From Chitinophaga dinghuensis (GTDB taxonomy: Bacteria; Bacteroidota; Bacteroidia; Chitinophagales; Chitinophagaceae): a stretch of 64,000 nt of DNA. The position numbers and the translations under genes are program-made. Each line of letters opens with the position of its first letter. Position 1 is the stretch's first letter. This document shows positions 1 through 7,941 of this stretch, piece by piece. Under the pieces are notes generated by a model that saw only the letters and a list, made by a program, of their open reading frames with translations, had not been told where the DNA came from and ran no database searches. Location: the NCBI RefSeq assembly GCF_003259435.1, contig NZ_QLMA01000008.1:248001-312000 (forward strand). Direction: 5' to 3'.

Positions 1-1
1 T

Positions 2-757
2 ACCACAACTTTTTCAAGGATATATCTGACAGGATTTGGAGGAGATCCATTGTTCGAGTTTGAGCCGCTCTCTCATCGAAGACTCTCCATGCAAGGCTAC
101 TGGCTGCAGCCATTCCTGGATAATCTGATATTCTATAAAACATTTGGCCATCTTATCCGAACAATAGGGCAAAAAATAAGGAAATTAATAAAGAAGGAGC
201 CCATCAACAACGACAAGACGCCTTTCTGGTTTAATTCCTCTTCTGTTCCTGACCGATATTCGCCAATTAAACCAAATAAAGATACTCCTTCCATGCGGTC
301 AAATTTTTCTATGACCGAAAATCCTTACTGGTCATGGTTATTTGAAACCTCTCATCCTGGCTTTACTGGTAAAAAAGTAAAGGTAAGACAACCATTTTTT
401 ACATTAGATCTTTATCTGTTTATTCTTGCGCTTCCCCCTCATGTATTGTATCAAAAGTCACTATTACGCATGTCCATGATACCATACCTTCCGGGAGAAG
501 TTATAAGAAGGCCTAAAACACTCTTATTCGGAAATCCTCTTTCTCAAAACTTAAAAAAACAGGAAATACAAGATAGACTCGAAGAAATAATTACGCAATC
601 AGGTGATTTCTTAGCTGGTAAAATAGACGTCCCAAATCTGCTGGCTGCAATCAGAGATCCTGTTTATGCTGACATGTCCTATACTTACTTTTTACCTGTT
701 TCACATGTTTTATTATGGAAAAATTACACTTTTAATAATTTCACTAACTTAAAATGA
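2..757 (+). CDS. Asparagine synthetase-like lasso peptide cyclase, C-terminal part (5' truncated by window edge)
   Basis: The frame is open from base 2, so the gene starts left of the window; the TTG at 50 is not a true start. The visible 251 codons begin with a GFGGDPLF segment, the counterpart of the SGxGGDELF loop of the asparagine synthetase ATP-pyrophosphatase domain. They continue to a C-terminal block (PFFTLDLYLFILALPP... YLPGEVIRRPKT) typical of AsnB-family C-termini. In lasso clusters this family (McjC/LarB type) adenylates the ring Asp/Glu and closes the macrolactam. The precursor ORF begins 11 bp downstream, which supports the cyclase role over ordinary asparagine synthesis. The ATP-binding SGGxDS motif and any N-terminal domain lie outside the window. 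Confidence 0.8.
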   Translation, partial: TTTFSRIYLTGFGGDPLFEFEPLSHRRLSMQGYWLQPFLDNLIFYKTFGHLIRTIGQKIRKLIKKEPINNDKTPFWFNSSSVPDRYSPIKPNKDTPSMRSNFSMTENPYWSWLFETSHPGFTGKKVKVRQPFFTLDLYLFILALPPHVLYQKSLLRMSMIPYLPGEVIRRPKTLLFGNPLSQNLKKQEIQDRLEEIITQSGDFLAGKIDVPNLLAAIRDPVYADMSYTYFLPVSHVLLWKNYTFNNFTNLK

Positions 758-767
758 AGATTTAATT

Positions 768-914
768 ATGCAACATGAAGTAACTGCACAAATAGAAAAA
801 AAGGTATATCAGTCCCCAGAATTAAAAGATCTTGGCAAGATAGGAGAAGTGACAAACACAAATTCCAGTGGGGCAGGATCACAAGATAGCGGTACCAATG
901 GTTATAATTCATAA
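768..914 (+). CDS. Lasso peptide precursor, 48 aa
   Basis: A 48-codon ORF between the cyclase and the kinase. Residues 14-29 read YQSPELKDLGKIGEVT, matching the YxxPxLxxxG.....T leader signature bound by RRE proteins in lasso biosynthesis. The C-terminal part (residues 30-48) is rich in Ser, Gly, Asn and Thr and ends in Tyr-Asn-Ser. The core start is uncertain. If Thr31 is the -2 Thr, the core begins at Ser33 and Asp40 is position 8, giving an 8-residue ring. If Thr29 is the -2 Thr, no Asp or Glu falls at positions 7-9. The terminal Ser is a plausible target of the adjacent kinase. The leader call rests on the motif and context; the core and ring are inferred. Confidence 0.75.
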   Translation: MQHEVTAQIEKKVYQSPELKDLGKIGEVTNTNSSGAGSQDSGTNGYNS

Positions 915-928
915 TTAGTTAAAGAATT

Positions 929-1864
929 TTGCATTTCACTATAGAATTCATTCATGTAAGTAATACTGAATTCGCTGAACTGAAGAAAGGACTCGAATTC
1001 AATACACTTATACGCTCTACTTATTCCGCAACCTTTGGTGAAAATATTTATGCAGGAAACACTTCTGAGAATAAGAAGTGTTTCCTTTTTGAATATCACG
1101 ATGATCAAGCACCAGCAGTAAGTTTCATTATCCTGTCAGATGGTAAAAGCGTGTTTTATCATTTTACCAGCAACGCCTCTCAGCAATCTGTTCAATCGTT
1201 AATTCGGGGGAATATTACTAAGTTCTGCTTACAGGAACAGGGTTATTTTTGTTTACATGCATCTGCTATATGCATAGAGAATAAAGTAGTACTTTTTATG
1301 GGTAAAAAGGGAGCCGGAAAATCTACGCTAGCCACCTATTTCCACCTTAGAGGCCATGCGATATGGTGCGACGATTATTCACTATTGCAACAGGAAAATA
1401 ATTCTTTCATTGCATCACAGGGGGAAACTTCCCTAAAGATTAATCCGGATATAGCATCTGCCCTGGATATCCCCCAGGCAAACCTTACACGCGTCTTCGA
1501 TTTGCCAGATGGTTGGGAGAGAACCGCATGGTCGGAAATGATGACCCAAAAATATTACTTCAGTCAGCAAACCCCTTCTGTAGATATTCTTCCCAGACAG
1601 GTTGCAGCCGTATTTTTCATTAATACAAGAGTACCTGCGCCCGAAAAACTGATCACCACCATAAAAAGAACAGATGCACTTTCCGTATTAATGGCTGAAA
1701 TATTACTTCCTGGTCTTAATTCCAAACAGTACCTTAAGACTTATTTTCAATCAGCAATTTCCCTCCTTGAAATTGTTCCAGCCTATAATATACATTCTCC
1801 AGATAATATAATGCGCATTGATGAAGTGTATGATTCGGTAATTGAAACGTTAAGTATATCCTGA
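929..1864 (+). CDS. HPr kinase-like protein of the lasso cluster (putative peptide Ser kinase)
   Basis: 311 residues. The C-terminal half shows an HprK-type nucleotide site: LHASAI at 109-114, P-loop MGKKGAGKST at 124-133 and CDDYS at 147-151. The N-terminal ~90 residues are the divergent region usual in RiPP-associated members. The frame opens only at 923 and has no ATG before the P-loop, so TTG at 929, 14 bp after the precursor stop, is the likely start. In the paeninodin family such kinases phosphorylate the C-terminal serine of the precursor; here the precursor also ends in Ser. The downstream gene starts 1 bp after its stop, so the two are probably translationally coupled. The peptide-kinase role is inferred from family and context. 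Confidence 0.72.
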   Translation: MHFTIEFIHVSNTEFAELKKGLEFNTLIRSTYSATFGENIYAGNTSENKKCFLFEYHDDQAPAVSFIILSDGKSVFYHFTSNASQQSVQSLIRGNITKFCLQEQGYFCLHASAICIENKVVLFMGKKGAGKSTLATYFHLRGHAIWCDDYSLLQQENNSFIASQGETSLKINPDIASALDIPQANLTRVFDLPDGWERTAWSEMMTQKYYFSQQTPSVDILPRQVAAVFFINTRVPAPEKLITTIKRTDALSVLMAEILLPGLNSKQYLKTYFQSAISLLEIVPAYNIHSPDNIMRIDEVYDSVIETLSIS

Positions 1865-1865
1865 A

Positions 1866-3926
1866 ATGAAAAAAGTAATTGATGAATACTCGCTTTTAAA
1901 AGCGACTGGAATTTTTTGTGACTCGCTTCCCAAAAGCCTGGTATCTCCTACGCAATTATCGTTATTGAAAAAGGCAGCAGATTTTTTCCCACCACTTCTC
2001 AGATTCGGATTGGAATGTCGTCTAACCAACGATGAACAAGTAGACCTCCAACTATGTATACGCAGGGATGAGGACGATCTGCCCGCAATTCACAATTGGT
2101 TTCAGAACAAGTTTACCGAAAATCAGGAACAGGAAAAGATTCTGCTTTTCTTAAAAACCTGGGCCGATAAATCATCATCTTATTACAGGAATATTGCTGA
2201 AGTTTTTTTGGAACTGGATGTTCTCCCATCTGGCATAGAAGCACCATTGCTATTTTTCCAGTTGCAACCTGGTATTTCAGCAACGCAAAAGAAGAATTTT
2301 TGTTTTTCCCTATTAAGCGAGATATTGGGAGAAAGACAATCGTTTTTAAGTCTCTTCGAAAAGGTCCTCTATGCCTGTCCAGACCCGGCATTCATCGCAT
2401 ATTTAGGAATCATGTTTTCCAGAGATATGGAAGTGCTGCGGATAAACATCAAAAAATTGCCTTTTACTGCCGTCGCTCCATTTTTAAGAAAATTGGACTA
2501 CGCCTGGACGGGACCTGCACTCGACCAATGGATATCATTTATATACAGTCATGCTGACCGGGTAACCTTATGCATAGATATTGGGGAAAATGTGCTCCCA
2601 AAAATCGGCTTTGAATGTTCCTGGAACGAACAGCCCCCAAAAGAAACATATTGGCGCTTTTTCATAGAAAAGCTCAATTCATCCGGCCTTTACTCAAAGG
2701 AAAAAATAGAAGACATTTTAAACTGGGACAAAGAGATTTTCCCAGGAGAAATGGAGGATTGGCCGGAACATTTATGGATAGAGTCCTTGAGGAAACCAGA
2801 AAATGAATTTACAATCCTGAAGAAGGAGATCTCTCATCTAAAATTATCATATTGTCCCGATAAAGAAATAGAATTGAAGGCATATTTAGGTTATGGAAAC
2901 CTATGGAAGTCTAAAATTAATAGTTTAAATGAAAAACCGTCAGCGCTGATCTCCCCCCTTACTGTCAACCAGGCTATCAACAATGGAGTCGATTATTTAT
3001 TATCAAATCAGCAACAGTCAGGATGGTGGAAGGATTTTTATACTTACCCGGGAGAAAGCGATGAGTGGGTAACCGCTTATATTGCCTATCATCTGGCCCG
3101 CATAAAGTCTCCTAAAACCAGCGAAGCCCTCCATAAAGCCTGGGAAATATTACAAACCCGCTACAGAAAAAATGAAGGCTGGGGGTATAATGTTTTGATG
3201 CAGGCGGATGCGGATAGTACTATATGGACTTGGCTTTTTGCAAATACAGCAGGATTCGCATGTGAATTTCCAGAACCTGGTATTGACATAATGAATAAGT
3301 ATTCCACCCAAGATGGAGGCATCATTACTTATACGCCAGATGGACCAATTGGGCAGGATAGCAGAAATCGTGATGCAGCGTGCTTTCATGGCTGGCAGAT
3401 ACCGCATCTATGTGTTACCGCAGCATGCGCGTTAGCAGGGAGACAACGTGCTATTGAATACTTACTGGATCATCAGAATACAGCAGGATACTGGTACAGT
3501 TATTGGTGGGATGGCCCCGAATACGCTACAGCCCTAAGCGTGGAAGCCTTATATACTAATGATGCCCATAAATATGAAAAAGCAATTGAGCTTTCAGTAA
3601 ACTGGGCTTGTGAAAGCGCTCGAAAAGAACTGGATAGGCTCGTTCCAAACGATTTTAAAATTGCATTCTTGCTGAGAATAATACTTTGTTCCCACAACAA
3701 AACGAAGCATCAAATATTAATAAACGCAACGCTAAATTACCTCATCAACACTCAACAGCCCTCCGGGTACTGGAACTCTTCCGCCGAACTAAGAATTCCA
3801 AAATTTGATGATACTAATCACGAGAAAGGAGAAAATGTATTCATAAATAAAGATCATAAAAGGAATTTCACTACTATTACTATATTGGATGCTTTAATTA
3901 AATATGATGAGTTTAACGTTTCTTAG
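1866..3926 (+). CDS. Terpene cyclase/prenyltransferase-like alpha-toroid protein of the lasso cluster
   Basis: 686 residues. The first ~360 residues are not recognised and look helical. The C-terminal ~320 residues carry alpha/alpha-toroid repeats of the squalene cyclase / prenyltransferase fold, with QW-like motifs near residues 380 (QQQSGWW), 535 (HQNTAGYW) and 628 (TQQPSGYW). A DADST motif near 446 resembles the catalytic DxDD(T) of class II terpene cyclases but lacks the second Asp of the DD pair. No signal peptide or membrane segment is evident. It follows the kinase gene by 1 bp and its 3' end overlaps the convergent nucleotidyltransferase gene by 14 bp. A tailoring role on the lasso peptide or a binding role is possible; the substrate is unknown. 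Confidence 0.6.
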   Translation: MKKVIDEYSLLKATGIFCDSLPKSLVSPTQLSLLKKAADFFPPLLRFGLECRLTNDEQVDLQLCIRRDEDDLPAIHNWFQNKFTENQEQEKILLFLKTWADKSSSYYRNIAEVFLELDVLPSGIEAPLLFFQLQPGISATQKKNFCFSLLSEILGERQSFLSLFEKVLYACPDPAFIAYLGIMFSRDMEVLRINIKKLPFTAVAPFLRKLDYAWTGPALDQWISFIYSHADRVTLCIDIGENVLPKIGFECSWNEQPPKETYWRFFIEKLNSSGLYSKEKIEDILNWDKEIFPGEMEDWPEHLWIESLRKPENEFTILKKEISHLKLSYCPDKEIELKAYLGYGNLWKSKINSLNEKPSALISPLTVNQAINNGVDYLLSNQQQSGWWKDFYTYPGESDEWVTAYIAYHLARIKSPKTSEALHKAWEILQTRYRKNEGWGYNVLMQADADSTIWTWLFANTAGFACEFPEPGIDIMNKYSTQDGGIITYTPDGPIGQDSRNRDAACFHGWQIPHLCVTAACALAGRQRAIEYLLDHQNTAGYWYSYWWDGPEYATALSVEALYTNDAHKYEKAIELSVNWACESARKELDRLVPNDFKIAFLLRIILCSHNKTKHQILINATLNYLINTQQPSGYWNSSAELRIPKFDDTNHEKGENVFINKDHKRNFTTITILDALIKYDEFNVS

Positions 3927-5094
3927 TTACATATAAATATAGAACCCTGCAAGATTTGACAGGTATAATTAAGGGAATAGTCCATACGGGCAAGGTTGTT
4001 CTGGACAAATCATTTAAATTGGGAATTAACCGAAATAGTTGTGTTTTCAAATAAAATTCAATCTTTTCTTTGAAGGTTCGGTTCAAATTTGAGAGCCTCC
4101 TCCTCCTGCTGTAAACCTCAAGACCACTTCGGGTTTCTGTGGCCGTGAACAGTTTGTATGCGGCCACGGGAATATTGTTAGAGGGAAGTTGCAGCCCAAT
4201 TATATCCTCCAGTGCATTCATTCCAGACCATAATAAAGCTGAAAATTTGTATTTTTCAAATTGTAAGTTTACTTCATTCCAATCCAGCTGACCTGGAGAA
4301 GACTTGACAATACAAGCCAGGTCAATCAAATATTTATATTTCATCAAAGGCTCTCTAATCAAATGATGAGAGGCTACGCATAAAAAATCATAGGTTGGAG
4401 TTAAACCAACATGCACGGTTCCATCAGCAGCACTAAAAGACTGTAGGTTTTGTACAAATTGGTCATACTCCCAGCATGGTCCATAATAATAGTCCAGCAG
4501 TTTCCATTGAAGCTCCACTGAACAAGTTACCCCTATCTTGTTTTTGGGCGATTTATAGGAGAGTTCTCTAAAATACCGCAGGATGAACTTAATCTGATGT
4601 TCTGATATATTAATTTTGGGCTCATATCCATTCTCATAAAGATACTTTCTTAATAGAGGGAGATCTGATTTATTAACTAACAAATCTACATCTGAACTTT
4701 CTCTTAAATGTGGAGCTTTATAATATCGTTTAGCCAGTGTATATCCTTTATATGGAATGACCCTGATATCCAATTTTTCAAATGCTGTCATTAATTGGGT
4801 GATCAAACCTGCCTGGTAATCGCCTAACAAGGCAATCCCCATTGTGTCCTTCTTTAACGCATCATGGATTTGCTGATCGATAGTTATCTGAGCATCAGTA
4901 ATAACTTCATTTATAAAGCTTCTAATATCATTATACGTAATAAGCTTATAAAATAACTTCCAGTCAACGATCTCTTTATTCAGAAAATCACGTATTTCAT
5001 CAGAATGCTGTGTACCAAAGTATAAACGCGTCAATAAGATAACCAGTATTTGTTCATTTGTGTAGGTACTCTTCAGGGTAGGGATATTCAGCAT
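3913..5094 (-). CDS. Nucleotidyltransferase family protein (NTP_transf_5-like)
   Basis: 393 residues. The region around residues 110-150 (YKGYTLAKRYY....LRESSDVDLLV) has the arrangement of the NTP_transf_5 family: a KG-x-AL element, then an Arg, then a D-x-D metal-binding pair (DVDLLV). Proteins of this family are recurrent in paeninodin-type lasso clusters, where they have been proposed to modify the peptide or its phosphate, although the chemistry is not settled. The gene runs opposite to the precursor operon and converges on it, with the Nif11-like small gene 26 bp upstream on the same strand. The C-terminal ~200 residues are helical and carry no motif I recognise. Confidence 0.72.
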   Translation of the reverse strand: MLNIPTLKSTYTNEQILVILLTRLYFGTQHSDEIRDFLNKEIVDWKLFYKLITYNDIRSFINEVITDAQITIDQQIHDALKKDTMGIALLGDYQAGLITQLMTAFEKLDIRVIPYKGYTLAKRYYKAPHLRESSDVDLLVNKSDLPLLRKYLYENGYEPKINISEHQIKFILRYFRELSYKSPKNKIGVTCSVELQWKLLDYYYGPCWEYDQFVQNLQSFSAADGTVHVGLTPTYDFLCVASHHLIREPLMKYKYLIDLACIVKSSPGQLDWNEVNLQFEKYKFSALLWSGMNALEDIIGLQLPSNNIPVAAYKLFTATETRSGLEVYSRRRRLSNLNRTFKEKIEFYLKTQLFRLIPNLNDLSRTTLPVWTIPLIIPVKSCRVLYLYVTKKR

Positions 5095-5120
5095 ACAAGA
5101 TTATTAATAAGACAAATTAT

Positions 5121-5315
5121 TCACTGTCGGGAGTACTTAAGCCAACGCATATCCCAATCAATTTGAAATGCTTTTTTAAGTTCCTCCACGGAACAAGGAA
5201 GATTTTCCTGCACAGACATATCAGCCAACTCTCTAATGGTTCTGATAGTTTTTAGATTTTCGTTTTCTTTCCCCCGAATCTGATGAATAACTTTTAAAGC
5301 GTTTTGGATTGACAC
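5121..5315 (-). CDS. Nif11-like small protein
   Basis: 64 residues. An N-terminal helical segment with ALKVIHQIRGKE is followed by a stretch ending in SVEELKKAFQIDWDMRW, which resembles the C-terminal part of Nif11-type domains (eeLxxAFxxDWxMRW). Nif11-like sequences occur as RiPP leader peptides and as free-standing small proteins. Here nothing that looks like a core follows the domain, so it is more likely an accessory factor than a second precursor. It precedes the nucleotidyltransferase gene by 26 bp and probably shares its transcript. The family call is from pattern only. Confidence 0.45.
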   Translation of the reverse strand: MSIQNALKVIHQIRGKENENLKTIRTIRELADMSVQENLPCSVEELKKAFQIDWDMRWLKYSRQ

Positions 5316-5518
5316 TTATCTTTATTTTTAAATATGCCTCTAAAATAACTGGCTTTTTGTTTTCAGTCTTTTATTATCTCTGACATGTAATATACAAATC
5401 TGAGTATAACGCATTCGCTAAAATTCAGTTTGGTAGTATACTTGGTAATTCTTCTAAAACCATAGGTTGAAAATTTACATCAGCTCTAAGTATGAAATTA
5501 TTTGAGGTTAGATAATGC

Positions 5519-5642
5519 TTTTTGTATCCTTTCAGACTCGCTTTATAGGAAATCTCCCTTCAATTGGCAAAAAAATAGCCGCTTAAATCCTACGATTCAA
5601 GCGGCTTTAATTCCTTTGATTTTCTGTGATCCCGTTGGGACT
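5519..5642. repeat. Left end of the tRNA-Lys island (att-like direct repeat)
   Basis: This segment repeats 22776-22904 in the same orientation with scattered mismatches. In order it contains ttgtatcctttcaga, an AT-spaced stretch, the tRNA terminator hairpin (5577-5607, one stem mismatch relative to the right copy) and the last ~15 bp of tRNA-Lys (gatcccgttgggact, C to T at one position). The rest of the tRNA is absent, as expected for the distal att of an element inserted at a tRNA 3' end. The imperfect match suggests an old insertion or a site carried by the element. I see no gene in 5316-5518. Confidence 0.75.
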
Positions 5643-5865
5643 ATATCAAAAGCTCTATCAGAGCCACTTTTCACGGTTTTAAAAGCTTGTGTATCCGAAT
5701 TTGTATCCTTCTGGAATAGCTTACTTTGTGCCGGATTGTAAAGAACTTATAACCAGTACAAATATACGAAAAGCCCCGCTGAATCAGCACAAAACACACC
5801 AAAACTTATTAACAGTAACACATGCTTTATACACGTCTGATACGGGTTTCAGACTAATACCATCC
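5643..5865. other. Island left-end non-coding stretch
   Basis: No credible gene is seen. The short ORFs here are rich in Phe/Leu/Ser, overlap the att repeat and have no recognisable features. The stretch contains gtgtatcc and ttgtatcctt at about 5689-5710, similar to the gtatcc motifs next to the right att, so it may hold arm-type recombinase sites. That role is inference. Confidence 0.4.
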
Positions 5866-6078
5866 CTATAGTAGAAAATCCGTGACCAGGTGTTGATCTA
5901 TGCCGGTATGCTGGCAAAACTCCAATACAGTTATCATGTCTCCCCGCTTTTTCCCGGTAGCCTGCCGGATCTGCTGTAAAATCTTCCTGGATGTGCGCTC
6001 ACTCCTACCGGTAATGTTCATTACATCTTTTGCATAAATCACTATGCGAGTAGGTACTATTTTATGTGATTTCGGCAT
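5866..6078 (-). CDS. Small helix-turn-helix-like protein of Bacteroidota
   Basis: 70 residues when started at the ATG at 6078 (MPKSHKIVPTRIVIYAKDV). An upstream extension of the frame to 6231 has low-complexity, Cys/His-rich content and is probably not translated. The central part (DVMNITGRSERTSRKILQQI) looks like a two-helix DNA-binding segment, and the C-terminus (VLEFCQHTGIDQHLVTDFL) is typical of short conserved proteins often seen in Bacteroidota genomes. The function is unknown; a DNA-binding role is inferred from the helix pattern. It is transcribed away from the following conserved pair. Confidence 0.55.
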   Translation of the reverse strand: MPKSHKIVPTRIVIYAKDVMNITGRSERTSRKILQQIRQATGKKRGDMITVLEFCQHTGIDQHLVTDFLL

Positions 6079-6219
6079 AATCGGAATGGAAATTTTGTAG
6101 GAATAGTTACTGGCTTTAGTTTGGTGGTTGTATTCAAATTTACAGCATCCTGCGCAAGATGTGAGCTTGTTAGGCTTGGCTATGTGAAAGCCTTTATCGT
6201 TAATCCAAAATTGTGTTTT

Positions 6220-6996
6220 ATGGCAAAACAAGGTGGAATTATCCCATTAAAAGGCACGATAGGTAACATTACCTTCTATAAATCGAAAGCCGGAAATTTA
6301 GCCAGGGAAAAAGGTGGTGTTGATGGTAAAAGAATCGCTAATGATCCAGCGTTTGTTCGTACTCGTGAGAACGGGGCAGAGTTTGGACGTGCCGGAAAAG
6401 CAGGAAAGCTGCTCCGTACCGCTATCCGTCCGCTACTGATGAATGTTGCCGATAGTTATGTAACAGCAAGGCTGACACGTACAATGGTGAAGGTTATCCA
6501 GGCGGATGCTACTAACATAAGAGGTCAGCGTAACGTTATCGATGGCGAAGCAGAACTACTGAGAGGCTTTGAGTTCAACAGTAATGCCCGATTAGGATCA
6601 ACCCTCTTTGCTACCTACACGGCTGTTATTGATCGCGCTGCCGGCACTGCTACTGTAAATATTCCTGTCTTCGACGCAATGAAAATGGTTGCCCCTCCTA
6701 CAGGAGCTACACATTGTAAAATCAGGGTCGGCGCCGCTGCAATTGACTTCGAAGCTGAAACCTTCGTTAGTGGCAGTACTGATTCATCAAATTTCGCACT
6801 TGTGCCCAGTCCTCCTGTAGCACTAAGCCTTAGTGTAACACTGGCCCAAAATGGTGCGCACCCGATTTTCCTGGTCCTGGGAGTGGAATTCTTTCAGTTG
6901 GTTAATGGAAGCCTTTACAGTCTTCGTAATGGTGCCTTTAACGCATTGTCGATGGTCGAGGTATCAGGTATGCCAGTAGACCCAGACACTCCGTAA
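6220..6996 (+). CDS. Conserved Bacteroidota protein of unknown function (MAKQ-type)
   Basis: 258 residues from the ATG at 6220; an upstream in-frame extension to 6121 is judged untranslated. The N-terminus (IPLKGTIGNITFYKSKAGN, then AREKGGVDGKRI) and the run RTRENGAEFGRAGKAGKLLR are hallmarks of a family I know as a conserved hypothetical in Bacteroidota, often beside a ~70-residue membrane protein as here. The C-terminal half is beta-rich (alternating V/T/F stretches). No catalytic motif, signal peptide or membrane segment is visible. It lies 46 bp upstream of the small membrane protein gene. The role is unknown; a phage- or element-derived structural role is possible. Confidence 0.7.
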   Translation: MAKQGGIIPLKGTIGNITFYKSKAGNLAREKGGVDGKRIANDPAFVRTRENGAEFGRAGKAGKLLRTAIRPLLMNVADSYVTARLTRTMVKVIQADATNIRGQRNVIDGEAELLRGFEFNSNARLGSTLFATYTAVIDRAAGTATVNIPVFDAMKMVAPPTGATHCKIRVGAAAIDFEAETFVSGSTDSSNFALVPSPPVALSLSVTLAQNGAHPIFLVLGVEFFQLVNGSLYSLRNGAFNALSMVEVSGMPVDPDTP

Positions 6997-7042
6997 ATAT
7001 TCAGGAAGAACCCTGATCTTGTTCACCCTTTAATTCAATTGT

Positions 7043-7255
7043 ATGAAACTTACACAAAGATTTGCGGCACAAACGCCCCCTTTTTTCAGTAAGGTTAGAA
7101 ATATAGGTTTAATCCTGACCGCCATCAGCGGTGCATTAATGGGCGTTCCCGCGTTACCTGTCATCATCGCCAAAATTGCTGGTTACCTGGCCGTTGCCGG
7201 TACCGTAATGAGTGGTGTAAGTCAGGCAGCAGTTCACAACGAAGAAGGGGGTTAA
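7043..7255 (+). CDS. Small membrane protein paired with the MAKQ-type gene
   Basis: 70 residues: a Lys/Arg-flanked N-terminus (KLTQRFAAQTPPFFSKVRN), then two hydrophobic segments at about residues 21-38 and 40-62 rich in Ala, Gly and Val, and a short acidic tail (NEEGG). The layout resembles a small hairpin membrane protein such as a holin, but no family signature confirms that. The gene follows the conserved 258-residue protein by 46 bp on the same strand, a pairing I have seen in other Bacteroidota. Function unknown. Confidence 0.6.
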   Translation: MKLTQRFAAQTPPFFSKVRNIGLILTAISGALMGVPALPVIIAKIAGYLAVAGTVMSGVSQAAVHNEEGG

Positions 7256-7345
7256 AATTCCTCCAAAAAAGCTTGTCCATAAGGTGTGGTTACCTACAGG
7301 ATTTGTTTGGTGTGTTGTTCGGCCTTCGCGTCTGCGAGGGCCTTT

Positions 7346-7693
7346 TTATTTCATGATGGATTCGAGTTTGGATTTGGCAATAAATGCATCGATAACAGCC
7401 ATTAAATATTCCTGATCCTTTAAGGATAATTTTTCAAGGCTTTCGAGCTTCTCAAATAGCAGTGGCGATAATTTGGATGACGTCTCGGATTCAGGATTGA
7501 TATTTCTAACCAGGTAATCAAGCGATACGTTGAGAGCGTCTGCCATCTTACCAGCAACGTCGATTGAAGGAGCAGTTACATCTCTTTCGTACTTACCAAT
7601 CATAATACGAGTTGTGCCAATAGCCGCGCCTAATTCATCCTGTGTTAAATCTCTTCGTTTTCTTGATATACCTAATCTTTCACCAAATGACAT
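7346..7693 (-). CDS. XRE-family transcriptional regulator
   Basis: 115 residues. The N-terminal ~65 residues form a Cro/CI-type HTH: RLGISRKRRDLTQDELGAAI, then IGKYERDVTAPSIDVAGKMA and ALNVSLDYLV. The C-terminal ~45 residues (LFEKLESLEKLSLKDQEYLM) look like a helical dimerisation tail common in small XRE repressors. It is divergent from the symE-PIN operon across a 248-bp region with an inverted repeat and a Bacteroidota promoter, so it is likely to repress itself and that operon. The regulatory target is inferred from position. Confidence 0.85.
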   Translation of the reverse strand: MSFGERLGISRKRRDLTQDELGAAIGTTRIMIGKYERDVTAPSIDVAGKMADALNVSLDYLVRNINPESETSSKLSPLLFEKLESLEKLSLKDQEYLMAVIDAFIAKSKLESIMK

Positions 7694-7784
7694 AAATAAT
7701 TGATTTTATTAAAAATAGGATTTAATAGTAAAAATGTAACAGATAGGAAGGTGATACATACAAAAACATATACATATGAATTCA

Positions 7785-7840
7785 TGTCATAAATGTTTCC
7801 TTTAGGGTTCTTTTAGAATAAATAAGGAACATTTATGACA
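7785..7840. promoter_or_regulatory. Inverted repeat, probable operator between xre and symE
   Basis: tgtcataaatgtttcc at 7785-7800 and ggaacatttatgaca at 7826-7840 are reverse complements except for one extra T. They flank a 25-bp spacer in the divergent region between the XRE gene and the symE-like gene. Dyads of this kind are usual operators for XRE dimers; binding is inferred. Confidence 0.5.
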
Positions 7841-7879
7841 ATTAAATGACTCATACTATATCAAAAGAATCCTTTTAGA

Positions 7880-7911
7880 TTTGTTTTAATGAAACAAATA
7901 GGATACATTTG
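7880..7911 (+). promoter_or_regulatory. Bacteroidota-type promoter upstream of symE-PIN
   Basis: TTTG at 7880-7883 and TACATTTG at 7904-7911 are separated by 20 bp and match the Bacteroidota consensus TTTG-N~19-TAnnTTTG. The start codon of the symE-like gene lies 31 bp downstream. Confidence 0.6.
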
Positions 7912-7941
7912 TACTATAAAATAATCTAAAAAAAGATTCTT

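Noticed and set aside
5502..5871. Two overlapping short ORFs on the + strand at the left island end
   Set aside because: They read through the att repeat and terminator hairpin and have no protein-like features.
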